From the NCBI GenBank assembly GCA_964036295.1, contig OZ038471.1, forward strand, positions 627,501 to 691,500: DNA of 64,000 nt, read 5' to 3'. Of this stretch, positions 38,469 through 51,800 are shown piece by piece. The stretch is from Plumapathes pennacea (lineage: Eukaryota; Cnidaria; Anthozoa; Antipatharia; Myriopathidae). Both the position numbers and the translations under genes were made by a program. The notes beneath the pieces were generated by a model. The model did no database searches, was not told the DNA's origin, and worked only from the letters and a program-made list of their open reading frames with translations. The first letter of the stretch is position 1, and every line of letters begins with the position of its first letter.

Positions 38469-41416
38469 TCACTTGACAGAATAGTAAATTACAAGTCCAA
38501 TGACCCCGAGTATGACCAAGCAGATAATGGCCATAATAATCCTGTTCTGAATTACCCTGCAAGGAGGCAAACAGAAGGTCTGTTGAGTAAAGAAAACTTA
38601 TCTAAAACAGACTTTGCTTGGCTTAGTTGAGCAGAGATGTGGACAGATGACAGTGATGGGCTGTTGAGTAAAGAAAACTTATCTAAACAGACTTTGCTTG
38701 GCTTAGTTGAGCAGGGATGCCGACACGCGACAGTTGTTTAACTATGTATCTTCTTAATACAGAGCTATCATTTGAGAGATCACACTTTTAGGTTTCACGT
38801 GACAGTTCAGGAGTTGGAAGTGAACACCTCGGATAAAATTTACTCATTGAGAGCTTTCATTCGAGTGGTCACACTTTTGGGTTTCATTATATTTTGACAG
38901 TCTAATAAATTTACATGTACTTCAGTGGTTTTTATATGTGAACAGTGAAATGTTTCAAGTACCTGCGCATCATTCCTGTTAAAATTCTTGAACTCTTTGA
39001 AAGGTCCCTATCAGTGCCACGTAGCTGTCATAAGAATCACACAGACATAAAAAAACAATAAACCTTCCAAGCAGCTGTACACCACATAACACCCAAGCAG
39101 CGGTAAAACACATAACAACAGATGGACAGACACTCAAGCAGCAGTAAAATATCCAACAAGACGGACAGACACTCAAGCAGCAGTAAAACACAGAAAAACA
39201 AACAGACAGACACTCACAACAGGTGAAACAGTCATATTTGTGTGTAAGTAGGACTATATAAACTGACTCACTCGATCTCTGGATCTCTCCATGACTTCTC
39301 TGTCCCTCTGTAAGTTATCCATAATGTCCACACCAATTTCCTCTGAGGGAGCAATGTTCCAAAGCACATCATTATCTGGTCATCCTGAAACTATTAATGA
39401 CTTCATTGCCAGGTCTAGAACATTCTTCATTAAGGAGACAAGTGAAAAGGGACTAGCTGGAAACAGCACGTTGATGTCTTGTGTACAGCAAATGTAGAGC
39501 ATTCTTCAGTCTTAAGGAGACAAGTAAAAAGGGAGCTGTAGAAAGTCTGTGTTGCTATTTTATTTCCTCATACATTTATCTGATAGTGGAGGATTCAATG
39601 CCTTCTATATCATCCTTGCATTGAACACTGTGACTGCACAAACAAACGCTTGAGAAATCACACCTGTTTCAACGCACATCCGGTACCCTTCTTCCAGTCG
39701 CCCGCTGGATCGTTCCAGTCTTTCTGTATTGTCTAGCAGCCTTGCTCTCTGAAAGTTGCGTATTGACAATAGGGGTTTAGGTAATAGGAAGTAAACACTG
39801 GTGAGACTGAAAGGGAAGGTCATCAGTCCCTGGAGTTGACATTCTAATGAGACAGAGTGGATTCAACTTCAATGTCTGTTCTTGGTTTAGATGTCTGTTT
39901 GTGGTTTAGGTTATAAACCTGCACAACATCTAACCTGATCTTCTGATGAGATGGAGTCATCGGCCCCAAGCAGTTCATTTCTTCCCTCATGGTCAGAAAA
40001 AGCAATGCGGGCCTTTCTCTGTTAACATCAAACAGAAGTGTATTTTTAAGTATCAATCATGGTAGATGGCGCTCACAGTAGATAAACCACCATTTAGGGC
40101 AGTGTGAACTACATTTCTTGAAATTATCCAGGTTGCAATGAATATTTCCTTGTCACATTGCCTAAGGGCAGCTCAGACAGTTCAAACAGATTTCTTCTGG
40201 GAAAGCTGCAAGGCCCTACAAGAAAGTCTGTTTGCCCCAAACTGGCGGATTTAGCTTGAAGTAATACACATAAGATAATCTCAGATACTTTGGGTTTTGT
40301 ATTCGTACCAGATCCTGTTCAAATTTGGCCATTTCCTTCTTGTAAGACTTTAATCTGTTTCCCAACTTGTTTTTCTCTTCCCCTGTGACTTCTCTGACTT
40401 CAAGATCCATCTGCTCCACCTAATGACAAACAGAATTGGAAAATGGGAAAAATGGTACACTGAGCCAAGGACTGGATGACAGTGTTCTTGTCTCCCTGTT
40501 AGTTGATCAAAGCTAATCTTGGATTAGGTCTAAATTTTGTCAGTTCCATAAGCACTGATTCTGACAACTTTCTCCGCCAGTTCCCTTTGGGGGGGGAGGG
40601 GGGGAGGAGGTGGTCCAAAATTTGGATGTGAATATGTCAACAGCCCCTTTGCCAAACATCATGTTTTTAACCTAAAATATAATAATATAATGTTTCCAAA
40701 TAAAGCTTCTTTCAAGATAAAGCAATCTGTTCAGTTGAACTTTTTTTACACTCCAAATAAAGCTTCTTTCAAGATAAAGCAATCTGTTCAGTTGAACTTT
40801 TTTTACACACAAAATCCAGGATTAGCTTTACTGGGTACTTACTGGGAATGGTAGACATTAGCTTGGTCAATCTTCTTACATTCGAGGTTGCTTACAAAGC
40901 CTTTCATTAATTAAATAACAGATTACCCAAATTTGCTCCCACGTCAGAAGGGAAGTTGGATCAATATGCCAAAAAATATCGAAAGATAGCAGTACTTTAT
41001 GAGTTATCCCTTCACCTTTTCACTTAAAAAAAATATGAATATTCTTCCCCTAGCCTTCCGAATTGAAAGAATAAGGTTTACTAAGCCTGGACATAAATAT
41101 AACCCGTAGATCAATTAATGTGTGCCCGATTGATCGATGCTCACCAGTTCGCGAGCTTCGTCAAGACATCGTTCCACATCACTTCCAGCACTTTTCTTCG
41201 CGCCTTGAAATACAACAGCACGACAAAGATGAAGATTAATGTTAAACAAAACCTAGGGAAAACTCAAAGTAAGATTTTCAAGCAAGAAAGGAAGGCAAAT
41301 ATAAAACAAAAAGCATACGTACTTCCATGAAGGTTTGGTATTTTGCAGATACGCGAGGTGATTTCTGCACTAAGATTCCCGAATTGCTGCTCGTAATGGT
41401 GAAATAACTCACTCAT
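38469..41416 (-). CDS. VTI1A: VTI1A, Qb-SNARE
   Basis: A tail-anchored SNARE for endosome to trans-Golgi and intra-Golgi fusion. Eight coding exons: 41323-41416, 41145-41203, 40309-40419, 39935-40018, 39664-39748, 39272-39342, 38963-39024 and 38469-38556. The sum is 654 nt, i.e. 217 residues plus stop, the same length as human VTI1A. Visible parts: N-terminal Habc helices (MSELFHHYEQQFGNLSAEIT; VEQMDLEVREV), the linker ending ISSEDQ, the SNARE helix from RARLLDNTERLERSSGRLEE through REVMERSRDR and RDLSKSSRILTGMMRR, and a C-terminal membrane anchor (IIMAIICLVILGVIGLVIYY). All junctions are GT-AG and in phase. Its start codon is 238 bp from that of the divergent ABHD gene. Confidence 0.95.
38580..38722. 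repeat. Direct duplication of about 70 bp in a VTI1A intron
   Basis: Two adjacent copies share CTGTTGAGTAAAGAAAACTT, AGACTTTGCTTGGCTTAG and TTGAGCAG, separated by a slightly different spacer. No coding role is apparent. Confidence 0.8.
40689..40808. repeat. Direct duplication of about 58 bp in a VTI1A intron
   Basis: CCAAATAAAGCTTCTTTCAA and TCTGTTCAGTTGAACTTTTT occur twice in exact tandem order. The two copies look identical, so the duplication is probably recent. Confidence 0.85.
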
Positions 41417-41653
41417 CTTCAAAGCAATTCTGTGTCTCTTAAAATACGATCAAAACAGTGTGTTTGACGCGAAAAACCGGCCAAATGTCAAAGACATATG
41501 ATCTCCTCGATAATCACCATGTTCTTTGTTAGTTTCCAGGTTTCCTCAGAAATTTTCCGACAATTTTCCGAGGTTTTTCCGAAGTGGCTTCGGGCTCGTT
41601 TCGCAATAGTTCAAAGTCCACACAACAACCGGGAAAAGTTGTCAGGCATCAAG
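41417..41653. promoter_or_regulatory. Shared bidirectional promoter region of VTI1A and the ABHD gene
   Basis: Only 237 bp separate the two divergent start codons. No TATA box is obvious. An open reading extends upstream of the ABHD ATG but lacks family similarity, so it is treated as 5' UTR. Confidence 0.6.
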
Positions 41654-44600
41654 ATGCCGTCTCTCGGACAACTATTGCATATCCTCTATCAGTGGCAATG
41701 GCTTCCTTTGCTGATGGCCCTTTTTGTCATCTATGTAACATACTATTTGATCTGGGTCGTGAAGAGACCACGGATCGTATGCAAGGAAGGCAACTTTCGT
41801 GCATTTCTTCTTGAGAGCTGCCCGATTTTGACCGAGTCTTATTGGCCAACCATTTGGTGTTTCACTTCTAATGCCCAGACAGTCCTTCGTGCCTTGCTGA
41901 GATCCAAGCCTCAAGTTCCTTTCAGAAGGTATAAATATAGATCAATCTCTCCTTGCCGGGCATGTGTTTGCCCGCGAAATATCTTATTTAATGGCTGGAT
42001 CAACCATGCCCAAAAATCTGCGTAACTTATATTTTGTGATTGCTAACCATGTACACGATTTTGTTCCTTCTATCTTCGGTCGATTGGCATAAAATGAGTC
42101 GTTTTAGCGCAAGCTAACGTGCTGAGTCTATTACAAGCTAATCAAGCTGTACAATCACATATCAGTAAATTATTAAAGCTGGCCAAAATTGGGGGGGGGG
42201 GGGGGGGGGGGGGGGGGCTGTACGGGGGAGACTCTGATTTTTTTTTCCGAGACACACCGGTGCACGCAATGTGTTCATAGAACTCAAGTAATTCAGTAAC
42301 TTAAGCGAGTCCATGATTATTAGAGATTATTATGAATGATGCAATGCATATTTTTTATTCAGGGAGACACTGGAAGCACCAGATGGTGGAATTGTTTGCC
42401 TCGACTGGTTTGACAATGAAAGTAGCTGTTTTTCAGACCCCATTACAAGGCCAACTGTTCTTATTCTGCCGGGACTGACAGGTGAGTAGTTCATGCAGCT
42501 CTGTTGATAGTTGATGCACAACTTACAAAATAATATTCAATTTTCACTCATCCGGCAAAATAATGTTATGTGTAGTAAGTTGTAGCTATGGTTGATCTTT
42601 CAGAATTGCTATTTATCAAGTGTTTATCAAATGGATTTTGTAGGAGGTAGTGAAACAAGCTATTGCCGGCATTTGGTCCTTCATGGAGAGAAGATGGGAT
42701 TCAGGTATGTTTAATTGTTACCCATTAGTAGCTTTCTTGTGGACTCATGCCCAGAAGTTTCTGTTGAAAGTTAACCTCAAATTAAAGTAAAATTGATGTG
42801 CAGCCATTTACTACATAAATGAGTTGGTGTACAAATTATATACAAAATGCTTTTTTTGTGTGTCTACAGAACTATTATTGCCAACCACAGAGGATTCGGG
42901 GAATCTCACCTGAAGGTTAGCTGCTTAGAACCCAGCTATCTTGAATTAAATTATCTAGAACTCCCCACAGAATCTTTCCCTTGGACATGAACTTGGTAGA
43001 AATCTTGCCTTGGTAGACCCTGTTATCTTGATCCCCCACTATCTTGAACTATTTCTTGCTTCCCTTGAGAGTTTGAGAGAGCAACATTCTACTGTATCTG
43101 CAAATCCCATCAAATGTCTATACATTGAGCATGAGGTAACATTATATTATCTAACCTGTAAAACAGGTTTGACCTGTACCATAAGGTCGCACACCATGTG
43201 AGCTTTTGGTTCTTTTTGTGGCCCCTGTCTCCTCTTAGGCCCATTTCTGATAACATAGTATAATTATTTTCTTAGACTCCTCGAACCTTTTGTGCTGCTA
43301 ATACAGAAGACCTGAGGTTTGTGCTTTCGCACATCAACAGCTTGTTCCCTAAATGTCCAGTCCTGGCTGTAGGCATATCCATGGGAGGGTAGGTAAATGA
43401 TAAGTTGATGAGATGTGTTGATTGTTCCCGTTTTTTGGCTCTCTCATTGTTTGCATACAGCTTTTCTTTCTTTTAGTCTATTTAGTCTATTAAAGTAGAA
43501 AAAGATTCAACATAAAAATACTGCAAATGCAAAAAGTAATAACCATGTCAAACATGCACTTGAAAGTTTTTTGAAAATTGAAAATTTACAATGTACATGC
43601 ATATTCTGTCCTTTAATTGTGCAGGATGATTTTGATGAATCTTCTGGGTGAAGTTGGGGACAAGACGAACCTCGTTGGAGGCCTGGCAGTGTCTGTTCCG
43701 TGGAATTGCATGGAATCCTGTGTGTCACTGGAACAACCCGTCAATTGTTATCTTTTCAATCAACACTTGACAAGAAATCTCATTAATATGATTAAAAGGT
43801 ACTGTAATACATATGGTTTCTTTGTTAAAGTATTTCGGCTTAAATCTCCATTGACAGTGCTTGTGCATCATCAGTAGAAAAATTCTGGAACTCCAACTTT
43901 TCTTTCTATTGATTGGCATAGGAACATAGCAGTTTTTGAAAGTCACCTGGGGCAACTCCCATATGACATCAACCATGTTCTTAAGGTATGTGCACCCTAT
44001 TTTAATCTAATTTACTGCAACTAATCAATCGGGATAAAAAAATTAGACTGCGATTACAGCGGTTTCCTGTGGAGCAGCTTTTGAGCATCACATTGGAGAT
44101 GGCTGTACTCACAGACTGGGTAGAATAGAGGTGGTATGTTTTTTTGGCGGATGTTTACAGTTTTACACCATTAATTTTGTAGAATTCAGACACTTTGCAC
44201 AACTTGTTTATTGTATTGGCTTTATTTTGGTGCACTGGTTTACCTTTGATCACCATTTCACTCTTGTCTTCTAGTCTCGCACCATTCGTGAATTTGATGA
44301 AAGGTTTACCTCACCAAGCTTTGGTTACCGAAATTATGAAGAATACTACAGTGCGGCAACACTTCACACCAAGCCCCTGCATGCCATTAAGGTTCCTGTT
44401 CTCTGCCTTAACGCGGCAGATGATCCGTTTTCTCCTCTTCATGGTGAGGCTTAGATTTAATGACTTTTATTTGGACTTGGCCATAAACAGTACAACACAA
44501 ATGAGACTGAGTCCCATGCAAGGTGTCCACCCCTCTGATGAATAACAGACAGAACAGATCACCAAACTGTGGAAATTCTCCTGCATTTTTTGAGAAGCAT

Positions 44601-44944
44601 GTGAGGTCTTTATGGCAAGCTTAGGGGTTCCAGAATCCTTGGACAGAATCTTTGGATCATGCTTATTCATAAGTTTAAATTATTATTTGTCAATTTCTGT
44701 TTTACTGTTTTTGTTTCCTGACAATTCTTTGACCTGTTACTCTTTGCACACAGCTATTCCACTGGAGTCCCTGGAGCAGAATTCCATGGTCGCTATGGCA
44801 CTTACGGCCTGTGGTGGCCATATTGGATTTCTGGAAGGTTTCATGATCCATGAAACAAACTACATGGACAGAATTTTCATTCAGTTTTCAAATGCACTGT
44901 TTGGTCTTGTGAAGGAAAAGAAACTCCACACGCTTGCTAAGTGA
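41654..44944 (+). CDS. ABHD3: Alpha/beta-hydrolase, ABHD1/ABHD3-type phospholipase
   Basis: Nine coding exons: 41654-41928, 42363-42481, 42644-42704, 42870-42915, 43276-43388, 43625-43798, 43922-43985, 44275-44443 and 44754-44944; 1212 nt, 403 residues. Phases are consistent and all junctions GT-AG. A membrane segment near residues 16-34 ([20 protein letters not shown]) predicts a single-pass anchor. Family blocks: [49 protein letters not shown], and [13 protein letters not shown]. The catalytic triad is visible: nucleophile Ser in GISMGG, Asp in [10 protein letters not shown], His in [13 protein letters not shown]3 cleaves medium-chain phosphatidylcholines; ABHD1 and ABHD3 cannot be told apart here, so the symbol is tentative. 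MPSLGQLL was taken as the start because it gives the usual short N terminus; in-frame ATGs upstream lie in the shared promoter. Confidence 0.92.
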
Positions 44945-46920
44945 AAGGATTAATGACATGTATAATACTGCATTTACAATTTACAATATCTTTACCATAA
45001 AAATGCAATGAATATTCTTTGAAATTCCCATCAATTTTTTCATGGGTTCTCAGTTCATGGTGTATTTAGTATCTATAATAATGTTCTATTTTATATGATC
45101 ATTTTATCTATTTTCTTTAGCTTAATATTTCCTGTGTTTTTTGTAACTCTTTGGGACTGTACATTTAGGTATTCATTTTTTCCGTTTTATTTAAATCAAT
45201 AACATATATTATTAAAATATTGTTACCTTTTCTTTTGATCAATATTATTGTAATATTATTATTGAGGTCCACTTTTCAGAAAACAAATATGCTAAAAATG
45301 ATAATCCCCCGTTTCCAGAAGTCTCCACTTTGAAAACCACGCCGCGTTTTTGAAAACATCCGTTTTCAAATCACCGTTTTAGTGTGGACGGAAAGCAAAA
45401 ACGCATAAAAAAAGGAGCGCGTATTCAAATAAAAATTAGTGTCGACGGGGCCTAAGAGTCCGTGCAGTTGTGATTGGCACTGTATTATTTTCAATAGTTA
45501 ATTAATTATAACTAATAATTACTAAGAAAATAAGAAAGTAATTAGATTTACGAAAGTCGATCGAATTGCTAGGTAAGTAAATGTACCGTGAAGGGTCATG
45601 AAAGTGTTAGTATATTTACAAACTAGAATCCTGCGCTGTACAAGGAAACCAATACACCTCATGTGAACCCGATGGTCAAGTACACCGATGGACATCAGTT
45701 CATTAGATGTCTAGTATTTTCAAATGCGCGAGGGCCGAAGGCGCAAGCTTCTAGATGGGTTGGAGACAAGCTCTTCCCTGAAATCTGGCCATCCAAAACA
45801 CCATTTCTGGGTGCTGAGAAATAAATTTCGCAAATATGACCCGTCTGTCGGTATCACGTGGGGTGTATTGGACTCCGGGATTGGACGACCTTTAGCAACT
45901 TGGAGGGACGTTTGAAGGTGCTGCTGTAGACAGCAGTGCGTGAATCTTACATAAAGTGTGAGCCTGAGCAGATATGCAATCTGACTGAAGTACTACTAGT
46001 TAAAATCCCAGAGGATGTTATTATTTTCAAAATGTCATTGGTAACAGCGGGCTTTTTTATTATTATTATTTTGTACAAATTTGACAGATGTGACATTGCA
46101 CCAAACCATAACTTTATTTAAGATCTCTCCACCGATGGCTTACAGATGCCGTTAAATAAATAAAAAAAATATCTGCTTGTGTGTTAAGTACGTATTTCTA
46201 AGTATGTAATGCATAATTTTGCGGATACTGGTTTATCTTGCTTACCAGTAGTTTTCCATTGTCGCAACTGACACGCTCTTCCGTCTGATTGGCTTTTTCC
46301 AGGACGCATGTCAGTGTTCGTTACAATCCTTTCCCAGCCTCGCCTTGTAGTCGGTGTTTTAGCCGCTCTGCACCAGGTTGTAACACAGAAAATCGGAGGT
46401 CAGTAGAACACTTATTATAATGTCAATCCATATTTATATGCGTTGCATCTAAAAATACACTGCCAGAGATCGGTTAAATGGCTCAAATATAAAAGCGATT
46501 GGTAATTACTGATACCTGTTCTGTACTGCGCCCGGATTGAATTTCGTCTTCGCGCCTTGCTGTCCAGTTAGTACAGAACCGCATGTTACGTCCACCACAC
46601 CGAAATATAAATTATGCGTGAATTAATTGATGTTTTTCTTTTCTCGACGGTGGTACAATAAGCACAATGCTCTCTTCAAATTTTGATTCAAATTCCTTCC
46701 CTCGTTCGAAATTTCGCAACAAAGCTTGCAACAGACAGGCCCCAGTCAGCGGAATAAAACGTCACTTCGGAAAGGAAATGAATAACATGTTTATTGTTGT
46801 GACGTGTGTGATGTTCTAGGCAGCTAATACCCTTACAACTGAATAATTATGATTATGATCGATTCCTAGGCTCCTTGACAAGGTATCCATGAGTAACTGT
46901 TCCTTCGACGAAATAGATTT

Positions 46921-46952
<32 letters not shown>

Positions 46953-47039
46953 TTTGCATCTGTGTATGCAGGCCACACCGGTGGCCGTGTTTTTTGTTTG
47001 CACACGCAAAGTTTTTAATGTTTTGGCTATCTTCTGCAG
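44945..47039. other. Intergenic region with probable leader exon of the first CmcI-type gene
   Basis: Contains the ABHD 3' UTR and no recognised protein gene. At 46394-46404 the string CGGAG|GTCAGTAG looks like the end of a non-coding exon with a 5' splice site; the same string occurs at 50391-50401 upstream of the second paralogue. A shared GTAACTGTTCCTTCGACGAA block is at 46893 (and at 51996). Confidence 0.45.
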
Positions 47040-48877
47040 ATGGAACCAATAATTGATATCCAAGATTACAAGGATATCAGCAAAATATTCCAGGAGAATC
47101 TGAAGAAGGTCCATGCAGGTTACGAAGGACGTTTTGTGACCATCGCTGACAGGCGAGACGCGAGTGATCGCCCAATCGACAAGGGCTATTCTAAAGGTAT
47201 TATTAAAGACGCTGCAGTGATTTTTGAGAATTATAGATGCAATGAAATTGTTCGATTGCATTTCTCGTGCGTGTAATGTCGCTGTGAGCTACTGTGATTT
47301 TGAGCGAGCGAGGTTTGCGGAGTAGAGTAGTGAAGTATGAAAAAAATTCGAGGCCCATTTCAAACGTCGATCTTATCAAAAATAGCGTGACTTTTGTGGT
47401 TCATTGATTATATATTTGCATATAAATGCAATTTTTTTTCGAGTACACTCCAGGACGCAATAACGCGCTTGGAGGAGGGATTCGAAATCCTTGGCATAAA
47501 AGGTCCAGGCAATATTTATATTATTTTAGACAAAAACTAATATTTACACTTCATTCAAATATGCAGGCATCTGTCAAACTAATTTGTTAGCTTCGATTGG
47601 TTTGGAACATGTCTTGTACCACCTGACCATTTTATTGATTCCATGTGACTCTATCTCTATTAGGCAAGGCATTCACGCACTGGCGGGGACTGGCACTGAG
47701 GAAATATCCCACAGACTTGATCATCATTCAGCAGTTACTATGGGAACATAAGCCAGCGACTGTGTTCGAGATGGGCACACATGAGGGTGGCAGTGCATTG
47801 TGGATGGCGGACACACTCAAGATGTACGGTTGCCAGTCACACGTCTATACTGTGGATATTAAACCAGAAACCATCAGACCACTGGCAAAGGAAAACAAAA
47901 ACATCACTTTTGTTCAGGGAGATCTGACAAAAGTAGAAGAAGTGCTTCCTGATGAAATGCTAAAGGTTTGGCATTTTTAAACCCTTAAAAGTAGTGCAAG
48001 GAAAATTGATCACACAATCAGTTGGAGCCAGAGTGTATAGTCTTGTATGGTGTCTTTCTGTTATTCTTACATATTTTGTACCATAAAATTCCAGAAATAG
48101 GCTCTGGGCTTATTTATTGGAGCATATTTGTTTTTAAGCAGACTGTTCTTGAGTTTATAATATTATTCATTCCTTTTTGGGGGGGAGGGGGGTGGAATTT
48201 TATGTTATTCTTGGAATTAAAATGTCCTTTTGTTTTTATTCCGAAAGAAACTTCCTCATCCTTGGTTCTTGATTGAAGACAGTCATGTAAATCTTGTGGC
48301 CATTCTGGATCACTTCCACAAACTCCTTCAGCCCGGTGACTACATGTGTATTGAGGACACCTTACCATCCATGCCTGTGATTGAAGATTCCAGTCTAAAG
48401 GAACACAAGGGCCAAGGAACCAGCAAGCTCTCAACTATGCGGCACTGGTTGCAAAAGAACCCAGATAAATATGTGATTGATGAGTTTTACACCGATTTCT
48501 ATGGGTATGTCAATAGTTTCTCAATTTGCAGTTGCGTCTGCAGCTTATTAAGCCTTTCACTCCCAAGAGTGATCAACTTCAATTTTCTCCTTCAGTTTCT
48601 CACCAGAAAGATATCATATAGTAAGGAAAACTTGGCTTTTGATACCTTGCTCAGATGATAGCTGATTAAACTATCAGTTCTTACTACATCACTCGTATAT
48701 TTTCCTCTTAAAAGTTTGGGAGAATTTGCATTTTTGAGCTTGGGAGTGAAAGGGTTAAGGCAGGGTACTTGTAAGACTTCACTTGATTTGAAAGAGTATT
48801 TACGTTACATCTTCAATCTTTTCTTCAGGTACAACATGACAGGCAACTGGAATGGCTTTATCAAGCGGGTGAAGTAA
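47040..48877 (+). CDS. CmcI-family (cephalosporin hydroxylase / rhamnosyl O-methyltransferase-like) protein, copy A
   Basis: Four coding exons: 47040-47196, 47664-47965, 48248-48504 and 48829-48877; 254 residues. The family (Pfam RMNT_CmcI) consists of mainly bacterial SAM-dependent methyltransferase-fold proteins. Seen here: the SAM-binding loop VFEMGTHEGGSALWMADTL with E-x-G-x-x-x-G-G-S, VYTVDIKPE (acidic end of the second strand), FVQGDLTK, LIEDSHVNLVAILDHFHKLL and YMCIEDT (metal/active-site acidic residues), ending in NWNGFIKRVK. No signal peptide or membrane segment, so probably cytosolic. The substrate is unknown; a small-molecule or sugar O-methyltransferase role is inference. The ATG directly follows a 3' splice site (TTCTGCAG), so the first exon is non-coding. 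A poly(A) signal AATAAA is at 48986-48991. It has a close paralogue 5.1 kb downstream with identical exon lengths. Confidence 0.88.
48548..48758. mobile_element. TTAA-bounded MITE (CCTTTCACTCCCAAG ends)
   Basis: A 211-bp element: TTAAGCCTTTCACTCCCAAG at the left and CTTGGGAGTGAAAGGGTTAA at the right. Inverted ends of about 17 bp and TTAA on both sides recall piggyBac-type target sites. It lies in the last intron of copy A. Confidence 0.88.
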
Positions 48878-51800
48878 CCCTGTGTTCTTACTTTGCAATC
48901 AGTTGTAAAAAAGTGACTTTTAAAGAAACAATAGTGATTTTTCATTGAATTAAAGAAATTAATTGATTAGAATGACTGTATATTAAATAAAGTTATTCTT
49001 CATTGGTTGTGCTGTCTTCTTGGTGATACGAGAATATTCCCCTTTTAAATGCACAAAAAATTTGTTATCACCCCTCATTTCCTCCCCCCTTCCCCCTTTT
49101 TTTTCCTGGTTTTTAATGAATGCAGCATCACATAGAATCTTCGCAACGCTTCAATGAGGGCCTAGATGGGGTTTACTGTTAAGTGTTATGGGCCTAAATT
49201 TTTTTACTGTTAAGTTTTATACAGACCCCCCCCAACCCTATCTAGGCCCTTTTCAATTTCACGACTGTGAAAAAATCTCAAAATTAAATCGAAAATTGAA
49301 GTGATTAGAATATAAAATTTTCCGAAATTAGCATGTCGCGAAATTGCAATCCCCAAAATCGCGAAATTAAAGTATTGCAAAAGTTTCGTGTAGTTAGGCC
49401 CATCGCGCTCCGGTGATCACAAACGCTTGACGGCACAAAAGCGTGGACTTCGAACCCAATTTGCCCCATCCAAAAATTACCGAATTCTCACAAATTATTC
49501 AGCACAATGCGCCAAATTTTAACGGGTTTTGTAATTTGGCGGTAGATTTCTTACCGCTGTACACTGAATTTCGCATCTCGCATCAAACTGGCCCAGTTGC
49601 GCAACAAGGCCAATCAGGGAGACAAAATCTCAACATACCCCCAGAAAATCATAGGCGATAAGTATGAATTACCTGTTTGGCTTTATACTTTAAGAGTATT
49701 TTGGTAAAATAGCGATTGCTTCAAGTTAAAACGAGAGAGTAAAATGTACCAAACATTTGCACGCGTTAATCTATAATTTATTGTATTTTATAATCTTTTT
49801 AGTTGGTTGAGGCACCTGTTTGTTAGGGCTCTTTAAGACACTCTCGGTAAATAAGTCTTCGCTTGCTTTACTGTCAATGTCTATCAATTCTATACCCAAC
49901 AAGGACTTTACGCGCCATTACACTTAACGGTGAAGTAATACGGGAACATTTTATTGCAACTTGTCGTGCAACAAAGTTGCGTAGCAAGTTCCGGCCTGTT
50001 GTTGCACGTATTACTACCTACGCACGCAGCTTGTTCTGCAACAGAATTTCGTGTTGTGAGTTGCGGCAACACGAAATTTTGTTGCATGCGTAGGTAGTAA
50101 TACGTGCAACACAGGCCGCAACTTGCTACGCAACTTTGTTGCACGACGAGTTGCAAGAAAATGTTGCCCGTATTACTTCACCTTAAAGCTTTTCCGGCAG
50201 TTTTATAATTAGAATTCTTTATTTTGAATTTTAAATTATTATTTGAATTTCAAATTATATTTGAATTTTGTGACACGTGGGCAAAGGCTGCCAGTAGTTT
50301 TCCGAGAGAACTCGATAAGGTGTGTCGCAGTGGTCAAGAGTTCAGTTATTCCGTACGTAATTTGGAGGTTGGACAGGTTAAAAAAGAAAACGGAGGTCAG
50401 TAGAAGTATGATTTATGATATTGCTAGTCTTTCATAGTCATACAATAGAATGCTGCTACCTGTAAGAACCAAAGTGAAACTGAAGAACGAATCAAACGAC
50501 GTTGATGTGGGAACGGCAAACAAGTGTTAGCAAACGTCTTGCCGGAGCGTTAGCCCTTCGTCGGAGCAAGGTGCTCCCGTGAAGTGATCTCGGGTGTGCC
50601 GAGTTTTGGTGGTGTTTCAGATGCCATCGCCGCCTCGTGCTCGAACCAAGCGAACCAACCACTCGAGTTGGTTCGGTCGGTTTGAATCGAGCACGCGATG
50701 AGCCAGAGGTCTGTGTTCTCAGGCTAGCTGCGTTTAGACGGCGCATTTTCTGATTTGAAGGCGGCGATACATTTCGGCTTCCAATATTGCGCAAAAGGCG
50801 TTCCCAACACGCGGCAGAAAATCACACGTGCAACACTTCTATGTCCCGCTAAGGTTGATCATATATTCACGAAGTTTGTAATTTGCCCGTACATAAAGCA
50901 CAAAAGTACATTATGTACAAAAGTAAATGATATTTTGCGATTTATTCAACCCATGGCAAAACAATATTTCGTGTATTCCCCTCGAAATCGTTTACTATAT
51001 ACACCTCGCTCTTATACGTCATTTATATTTTTTTAGTGAACGAAATTTTGTCATTATCCGCGCGATAAATACGAAATATTGTTCACAGTGCATTTGGCCA
51101 TCGCTTGGCCGAGTTGGCTCAAATTTGGTTGTTTCGCAATCCAAGCCAAGTCGAGCGAAATTAAAGCCAAATTAAACGCAAGGTGATTGGTCAGCCTTTT
51201 GTTATTGCATATGAATTGTTTCTTGCATTTGGCTCGACTTGGGGGTACCAGTTTAGACACCCGAACGGAAGTTCAGCGATTTGTAAACTTGGCTTGAGTT
51301 GGCTCGACTTGGATTAAGTCCGTTTCGCCAGGGATTTATACAGTACACGGTAAACTTATCTGGTTACTTGCTACATCAATATGTAATATATGCATCACTC
51401 TTTCACTTTGAAAACGAAATTTTGCATTATCGCGTTTACTATGCATAATTAATATTACACCGTGAATCTATCTCGTCACTATCCGCGCAGTAATCACGAA
51501 ACGTCGTTTAAATGAGCTCAGTGCCACCCCCTTAAAACATTATTATAAAAAAAACGCTTTTTTGAACCGCTTCTCGGCAACAGGCAGCTGCTTCCCGAGC
51601 CTGTCATGCCTCGCTGTTTGTTTAACAATGAAGTTGAACAATTGTAATCTGCTTGAAATGGCAGTTTGCATAAATTAGAATATTGGACATGTCAACCGTG
51701 AACACTCCATGCTCCCAGTCCGTTCCACACGCTCTTGTGGGCAGTGAAGCGTGGCGAGGGCGATCGGTTGCTAAAATAGACACCTCAGCATTTTCGGAAA

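Noticed and set aside
41498-41653. N-terminal extension of the ABHD lipase
   Set aside because: In-frame ATGs exist, but the extension lies in the shared promoter with VTI1A and lacks the hydrophobic or family pattern.
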